Below, piece after piece: positions 7,664 to 11,611 of a stretch of 11,611 bases of DNA (position 1 is the stretch's first letter; each line of letters starts with the position of its first letter). Under the pieces are notes generated by a model. The model was not told where the DNA came from, made no database searches, and saw only the letters and a program-made list of their open reading frames with translations. Origin of the DNA: JAMHZE01 sp964424715 (lineage in GTDB: Bacteria > Pseudomonadota > Alphaproteobacteria > Rickettsiales > UBA8987); contig CAYRJW010000049.1 in NCBI GenBank assembly GCA_964424715.1, positions 1-11,611 of the forward strand, given 5' to 3'. The position numbers and the translations under genes are program-made.

Positions 7664-7693
7664 TATAATTGAATTATTAATAAGGATAAGAAA

Positions 7694-9340
7694 ATGCAAG
7701 GCGCACCTAAAGGTTGGAAAAGATGGGTTTATTCAACTAACCATAAAGATATCGGTACGATGTATATCATATATGCTATCATTGCCGGGTTGATCTCTGC
7801 GAGTTTCTCGGTTTGGTTCCGCATGGAGCTGCAGCATCCTGGTGATCAGATATTCGATGGTAACTACCAGTTCTTCAATGTTCTTGTAACAGCTCACGCG
7901 CTGATGATGGTGTTCCTGATGATAATGCCTGCGATGATAGGCGGCTTTGGTAACTGGTTCGTGCCGCTTCAGATAGGTGCGCCGGATATGGCCTTCCCGC
8001 GGATGAATAATATATCATTCTGGCTTATGGTCCCGGCAATGATACTCTTAATTCTCGGTGTTCTGTGGCCGTTTGACTGGGGGCACATGATAAATGAATA
8101 TGGCACTGAAGCGTGGAAAGGTTCCATCTATAAATATTATGACGCAGCAGGCGGTCCAGGCACCGGCTGGACGCTTTATCCTCCGCTTTCTGAGAAGGCT
8201 GATATCTCTGTGGATTTTTCCATCCTTGCGCTGCATCTGCTTGGTATATCTTCCATTTTAGGTGCGATAAATTTTATCGTTACCATTTTAAATATGCGCG
8301 CTCCTGGCATGACACTTCACAAAATGCCGCTTTTTGTATGGGCGATATTTGTTACGGCGGTTCTGCTGGTTCTGGCTCTGCCGGTCCTTGCGGGTGCGAT
8401 AACAATGTTATTAACGGACAGGAATCTCGGCACGCATTTCTTCAAGCCTGAAGGCGGTGGGGATCCTGAATTGTTCCAGCATCTGTTCTGGTTCTTCGGA
8501 CATCCGGAAGTTTATATTATTATCCTGCCTGGTTTCGGCGTTATCTCTCAGATCGTTTCTACTTTCTCTAAAAAGCCTGTATTCGGCTATTTAGGAATGG
8601 TCTACGCAATGTGCGGTATCGGTTTCGTTGGCTTTTTAGTATGGGCGCACCATATGTTCACCGTTGGCATGAGCCTGAACACAAGACTTTACTTCACGGC
8701 TGCAACAATGGTCATCGCGGTTCCAACTGGTATCAAGATATTCTCGTGGATAGCGACGATGTGGGGCGGTTCCATATCGTTCAAAACACCGATGCTGTTC
8801 GCGCTGGGTTTCATATTCCTGTTCGTTGTGGGCGGTGTGACAGGTGTTGTGCTTGCCAATGCGGGTATGGATATACCTATGCACGATACTTATTATGTGG
8901 TGGCGCATTTCCACTATGTGATGTCGCTCGGTGCGCTGTTCGGTGCGTTCGCGGCGTTCTATTACTGGTTCCCTAAAATGTCTGGTAAAATGATACCGGA
9001 ATGGTGCGGAAGGCTGCATTTCATCTTTACATTCATCGGCACTAACTTAACATTCTTCCCGCAGCATTTCCTCGGTCTTGCCGGGATGCCTCGCAGATAT
9101 GCCGATTATCCGGATGCTTTCGCAGGCTGGAACAATATAAGCTCAATTGGCTCATATGTAACAATGACTGTGACCATATTCTTCATATTAGTGGTGTTCT
9201 ATTGCCTGAGATTCGGCAAAGCAGCTGGCAACAACCCTTGGGGCTCCGGCGCTAATACGCTGGAATGGACAATATCCTCACCGCCGGAATATCACAGCTT
9301 CACCACCCAGCCGCATATCGGCGATGATGGTCATCATTAG
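7694..9340 (+). CDS. coxA: Cytochrome c oxidase subunit I (aa3 type, A-family)
   Basis: This is the catalytic subunit that reduces O2 to water and pumps protons. All key residues can be placed: heme a ligands H68 and H407, heme a3 ligand H405, CuB ligands H270, H319 and H320, and Y274 for the His-Tyr cross-link in GHPEVY. D98 (GAPDMAFPRMNN) opens the D-channel, E272 lies at its end, and K347 (TGIKIFSW) is in the K-channel. That set assigns it to the A-type heme-copper oxidases. It has 12 expected helices and 548 residues. Compared with the usual alphaproteobacterial sequence, about 25 extra residues sit in the loop before GGPGTGWTLYPPLS (about 125-152). AAGGA (7683-7687) lies 6 nt before the ATG. 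It is co-transcribed with coxB in all likelihood. Confidence 0.99.
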   Translation: MQGAPKGWKRWVYSTNHKDIGTMYIIYAIIAGLISASFSVWFRMELQHPGDQIFDGNYQFFNVLVTAHALMMVFLMIMPAMIGGFGNWFVPLQIGAPDMAFPRMNNISFWLMVPAMILLILGVLWPFDWGHMINEYGTEAWKGSIYKYYDAAGGPGTGWTLYPPLSEKADISVDFSILALHLLGISSILGAINFIVTILNMRAPGMTLHKMPLFVWAIFVTAVLLVLALPVLAGAITMLLTDRNLGTHFFKPEGGGDPELFQHLFWFFGHPEVYIIILPGFGVISQIVSTFSKKPVFGYLGMVYAMCGIGFVGFLVWAHHMFTVGMSLNTRLYFTAATMVIAVPTGIKIFSWIATMWGGSISFKTPMLFALGFIFLFVVGGVTGVVLANAGMDIPMHDTYYVVAHFHYVMSLGALFGAFAAFYYWFPKMSGKMIPEWCGRLHFIFTFIGTNLTFFPQHFLGLAGMPRRYADYPDAFAGWNNISSIGSYVTMTVTIFFILVVFYCLRFGKAAGNNPWGSGANTLEWTISSPPEYHSFTTQPHIGDDGHH

Positions 9341-9355
9341 ATATCTCTAGGGCGT

Positions 9356-9382
9356 TTACAGGAAAATTATATTTTCCTGTAA
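9356..9382 (+). promoter_or_regulatory. Perfect 12-bp hairpin after coxA, without a T-tract
   Basis: TTACAGGAAAAT (9356-9367) and ATTTTCCTGTAA (9371-9382) pair perfectly around a TAT loop. No run of T follows (AAGACCC), so it is not a standard intrinsic terminator. It may stabilise the coxBA transcript, or act as a switch: its 3' arm can also pair over 9 bp with CTTACAGGA (9431-9439), which includes the next gene's Shine-Dalgarno. Confidence 0.55.
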
Positions 9383-9406
9383 GACCCGTACGGAAAATTA
9401 ATATAT

Positions 9407-9412
9407 TATAAT
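9407..9412 (+). promoter_or_regulatory. Possible -10 element upstream of the lipoprotein gene
   Basis: A consensus TATAAT (9407-9412) lies in an AT-rich patch 35 nt before the ATG at 9448, but no recognisable -35 is found at the expected distance (about 9384-9389 reads ACCCGT). A second weaker box, TATAGA, is at 9417-9422. If used, it would start the downstream genes apart from coxBA and would leave out the first hairpin arm. Confidence 0.25.
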
Positions 9413-9447
9413 ACATTATAGAACTTCAACCTTACAGGAGTTCTCTG

Positions 9448-9960
9448 ATGTTATCTAAATTTACCCCGAAATTTCTAGCCATAGCATTTGTTTCAATGCT
9501 TATATCCAGCTGCTCCAATGGCGCTGATGTCGAGAATATGCAGGTGGGTGCGGTCCCTAATGCCGATTTCGGTAAATATTCACATAATATCAGGCTGGTG
9601 GAAGCCTATAACGATACCGATTGGGACAGGCGCGTTTCCGATAAGAACTTCCGCGAGGCGCTGGCTAACAGCCTTGCTTCCAACGGACTGGCAAATTATG
9701 ACTATCCGGCATATGAGCTTAGCGCCAATATCGTACAGTTAACAGCGCCTTCAAATGGGTTTGATGTTTATGTCACTTCCAATGTTCGCTATATTCTAAG
9801 GGATACGGCCAATGGCGATATAGTTGTTGATAAGAGCTTTGAAAGCAGGCAGGCGGTTTCTGTCAATGATGCTAAGATGATCGTCAAAAGAAAAAGAATG
9901 GTTGATGAAAACACAATTAATGATAACATCGCGCAATTCATAAACTATCTGAGAAGATAG
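9448..9960 (+). CDS. Putative lipoprotein, 170 aa, in the cox operon
   Basis: The N-terminus is a lipoprotein signal peptide: basic start (MLSKFTPK), hydrophobic core and a lipobox-like ISSC with the acceptor cysteine at 22. The mature part is small and mostly polar, with a helix-like REALANSLASNGL (about 69-81) and then a beta-rich stretch (YELSANIVQL, FDVYVTSNVRYILRD, GDIVVDKSFESRQ), ending in a basic helix (INYLRR). I cannot name the family; it resembles in layout the small periplasmic lipoproteins with two-layer alpha/beta folds. AGGAG (9436-9440) precedes the ATG by 7 nt. It sits between coxA and ctaB with the next gene 27 bp away, so a role in envelope biogenesis or oxidase assembly is possible, from position only. 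Confidence 0.85.
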   Translation: MLSKFTPKFLAIAFVSMLISSCSNGADVENMQVGAVPNADFGKYSHNIRLVEAYNDTDWDRRVSDKNFREALANSLASNGLANYDYPAYELSANIVQLTAPSNGFDVYVTSNVRYILRDTANGDIVVDKSFESRQAVSVNDAKMIVKRKRMVDENTINDNIAQFINYLRR

Positions 9961-9987
9961 TTTTATTTAACTATAACGGAGAAGAAT

Positions 9988-10536
9988 ATGAAAAGTAAAT
10001 GTTGCGGAGTAAGATTTTTGCTGGCCGTGGTCGCGTTCGCGCTTATTGGCTATGGTGCCGGATATGTATGGCATGTATTTGAAGCAGCCGCTAACGCTGA
10101 ATCTATGAAACCGATCTGGCGCCCGATGGATGCTGATCACTGGAAATGGATTCCTGCTGCTAATATTCTGCAAGCAGTTATTTTCGTATGTATCTTCGCC
10201 TGCCTTGGCAAAGCCCTTTCATGCTGCCCTTGTTCGTTCCTGAGAGGTGCGAAGTTCGGTTTTAAGATATGGCTCATAACCGCGTTCGCGGGTTCTATTT
10301 TCTGGTTCATCACTGAAAATATAACCATGGATGTTGTTGCCATCAGCCTGCTTCACCAATTTATAACCTTTGTTGTAGGCGGCGCTGTCGCTTCCAAGAT
10401 ACTTGGGAATATCTGGTGCGCTGAGGAAGCTTCTTCCTGCGATACTGAAAAACCTGCTGGCTCCTGCGGTTCTAGCAAGAACCACTGCGGCGGCAAGAAT
10501 GGCTGTGGCGGTAAGAACCATTGCGGCTCTCATTAA
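9988..10536 (+). CDS. Four-helix membrane protein with Cys/His-rich C-terminal tail, 182 aa
   Basis: I do not recognise a named family. Four hydrophobic segments are visible (about 9-30, 57-78, 91-109 and 116-138), with a WRPMDADHWKW loop after the first. The layout is reminiscent of small uncharacterised four-helix membrane proteins (DUF1761-like), a weak comparison. There are 13 cysteines: C5 and C6 at the start, a CLGKALSCCPC cluster (72-82), and a glycine-rich tail (about 144-182) with six Cys and two His in repeated KNHCGG/KNGCGG units. This points to metal binding, thiol chemistry or both; the metal and the topology cannot be read from sequence. GGAG (9978-9981) lies 6 nt before the ATG. 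Lying between coxA and ctaB, it could help handle copper for the oxidase, which is inference. Confidence 0.87.
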   Translation: MKSKCCGVRFLLAVVAFALIGYGAGYVWHVFEAAANAESMKPIWRPMDADHWKWIPAANILQAVIFVCIFACLGKALSCCPCSFLRGAKFGFKIWLITAFAGSIFWFITENITMDVVAISLLHQFITFVVGGAVASKILGNIWCAEEASSCDTEKPAGSCGSSKNHCGGKNGCGGKNHCGSH

Positions 10537-10543
10537 TATAATT

Positions 10544-10588
10544 GAACTGACGAACTGAAGAAATTTTAGTTCGTCAGTTCGTCAGTTC
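10544..10588 (+). repeat. 8-bp tandem repeat and inverted repeat directly before ctaB
   Basis: GTTCGTCA is repeated in tandem about 2.5 times (10569-10588), ending at the base before the ctaB ATG. The left arm GAACTGACGAACTGA (10544-10558) can pair perfectly over 13 bp with 10568-10580 (using 10544-10556), or perfectly over 15 bp with TCAGTTCGTCAGTTC (10574-10588). The second form reaches the start codon. There is no Shine-Dalgarno in the 20 nt before the ATG. TATAAT (10537-10542) lies just upstream and might be a -10 or chance. Confidence 0.75.
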
Positions 10589-11479
10589 ATGATAAATTCA
10601 GAAAATACCATTGATCACCAGATAGAAGAGGTTCGGGATTATATCTCGCTTCTGAAACCCCGTGTGATGTCATTGGTGGTATTCACCGGCCTATGCGGGC
10701 TGCTTATCGCTCCAGGGCATATTCATCCGCTGGTGGCGTTCGTTTCTATTTTATGCATAACGCTTGGTAGTGGTGCCAGCGGGGCGATAAATATGTGGTA
10801 TGAGCGTGTGATCGATGGGAAGATGGAGCGCACCAAGAACCGTGCCTTGCCAAAAGGCAAGCTGAAGCCTGAGAACGCGCTGGATTTTGCTGGAGTGCTG
10901 GCTTTTTTCTCGGTGATGCTTATGGCATTCGCGGTCAATATAATTTCGGCAGTGCTGCTACTTTGTGCGATATTATTCTATGTTTTCATCTATACTATGT
11001 GGCTTAAGCCGCGTACCCCGCAGAATATTGTTATTGGCGGCGCTGCCGGTGCTTTTCCGCCGATGATAGGCTGGGTTTCGGTAACTGGGCAGATAACCAT
11101 TGAACCCATCATATTATTCGCCATCATATTCTTCTGGACGCCGCCGCATTTCTGGGCGCTCTCGCTTTTCCGCAACGAGGATTACAAGCGAGCAGGGATA
11201 CCAATGATGCCGGTCATTCACGGCGTTGGCGAGACCAAAAAGCAGATGCTTATCTATACGGTGATATTATTCGCAATAACGCTCCTGCCGTATTTCTTCC
11301 ATTTCGCGGGCTATGTTTATCTGGCTACCGCTGTGCTGCTTGGGGCTAAATTCCTGCATCATGCGATAATAGTTTATCGCGACCCGGTTGAAAGGAATGC
11401 AAAAAGGATGTTCTTCTTTTCGATAAGTTATTTGTTTATTCTTTTCTTATCGCTTGTAATTGACCATTTTATTTTCTAG
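10589..11479 (+). CDS. ctaB: Protoheme IX farnesyltransferase (heme O synthase)
   Basis: CtaB transfers a farnesyl group from farnesyl diphosphate to heme b, giving heme O, which CtaA/Cox15 turns into heme a for the oxidase encoded upstream. It is a UbiA-superfamily membrane enzyme. The first Asp-rich type motif is seen as NMWYERVIDGKMERTKNRALP (about 68-88), and the second region as WTPPHFWALSLFRNEDY (183-199) followed by GIPMMPV. About eight to nine hydrophobic helices are spread over 296 residues, normal length. The start at 10589 agrees with the usual short polar N-terminus before DYISLLKPRVM, but no ribosome binding site is visible and the leader can fold into a strong stem. The next reading frame starts 9 nt after its stop. 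Confidence 0.97.
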   Translation: MINSENTIDHQIEEVRDYISLLKPRVMSLVVFTGLCGLLIAPGHIHPLVAFVSILCITLGSGASGAINMWYERVIDGKMERTKNRALPKGKLKPENALDFAGVLAFFSVMLMAFAVNIISAVLLLCAILFYVFIYTMWLKPRTPQNIVIGGAAGAFPPMIGWVSVTGQITIEPIILFAIIFFWTPPHFWALSLFRNEDYKRAGIPMMPVIHGVGETKKQMLIYTVILFAITLLPYFFHFAGYVYLATAVLLGAKFLHHAIIVYRDPVERNAKRMFFFSISYLFILFLSLVIDHFIF

Positions 11480-11488
11480 GTAATATCC

Positions 11489-11611
11489 ATGACAAATTCA
11501 AATATCCATAATGAACGCAAAGTGAAGAATTACCTGTTGCTGGGGCTATTACTGTTTTTTGCGGTAACAGTATTTGCCATAACAATAGTTAAGCTTTCGG
11601 TGGCGTTCGAT
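11489..11611 (+). CDS. Small single-helix protein, CoxF-like (partial, cut by right edge)
   Basis: From the ATG at 11489 the frame stays open for 41 codons to the window end: a polar, basic start (MTNSNIHNERKVKNY) followed by one hydrophobic helix (LLLGLLLFFAVTVFAITIVKL). An AGG (11478-11480) 8 nt upstream can serve as a Shine-Dalgarno. In many alphaproteobacteria a very small one-helix gene of this type (often called coxF) lies between ctaB and ctaG. The FAITIVKL end of the helix fits that pattern, and there is no CtaG-like YxxFC motif within reach. Position and shape support the call; the sequence is too short to be sure. Confidence 0.6.
   Translation, partial: MTNSNIHNERKVKNYLLLGLLLFFAVTVFAITIVKLSVAFD

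Noticed and set aside
7661..7673. 13-base word TAATATAATTGAA at the coxB stop, identical to 10534-10546 at the stop of the Cys-rich protein gene
   Set aside because: About one such repeat is expected by chance in a window of this size, more so for AT-rich words; it is too short to call a functional repeat.
8611..9019. Overlapping frames within coxA on both strands
   Set aside because: They are out of frame with the conserved catalytic residues of CoxA and their products are Cys/Arg-rich with no family character.
9356..9382. Intrinsic terminator after coxA
   Set aside because: The stem is perfect but is followed by AAGACCC and not by a T-tract, so I list it as a hairpin of unknown role.
1..11611. 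CRISPR array, tRNA, rRNA, insertion sequence, toxin-antitoxin or defence system
   Set aside because: No regularly spaced repeats, cloverleaf, transposase, or known defence motifs were seen on either strand.

Overview
The window looks like a chromosomal segment of an alphaproteobacterium, probably of the Rickettsiales/Holosporales or a related free-living or host-associated lineage. The grounds are the order tldD | coxB-coxA-ctaB around an aa3-type cytochrome c oxidase, the alphaproteobacterial style of ComEC and LipA, and a moderate GC content (mid-forties by eye). Two orphan genes are visibly more AT-rich than the rest. The lineage assignment is an inference; there is no rRNA, tRNA, phage, IS element or CRISPR array here.

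Left part (1-2586): a ComEC/Rec2 DNA-uptake channel gene on the minus strand runs off the left edge. A divergent intergenic stretch of about 290 bases follows, carrying a pair of inverted GC-rich palindromes typical of small repeated elements in bacterial genomes. Next is an unrecognised 146-residue gene on the plus strand. Its stop codon directly abuts the stop codon of lipA.

Middle part (2587-6711), all minus strand: tldD (zinc metalloprotease), then a plausible intrinsic terminator, a good sigma70-like promoter, an unrecognised 537-residue protein gene, and 6 nt later lipA (lipoyl synthase). The orphan gene and lipA look like one transcription unit.

Right part (6779-11611), all plus strand and divergent from tldD: coxB, coxA, a small lipoprotein, a Cys/His-rich four-helix membrane protein, ctaB (heme O synthase), and the start of a small one-helix protein that resembles the CoxF-type gene usually found after ctaB. 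CoxB and CoxA form the catalytic core of the terminal oxidase, and CtaB makes the heme O precursor of its heme a. The two extra genes between coxA and ctaB are the least ordinary part of the locus. Each of the two larger gaps around this pair holds an inverted repeat that can form alternative, mutually exclusive stems close to a start codon (9356-9440 and 10544-10588).

No complete new system can be claimed. The best leads are the two possible RNA switches in the cox operon, the Cys/His-tailed membrane protein as a candidate metal-handling partner of the oxidase, the extra loop in CoxA, and the orphan gene coupled to lipA.
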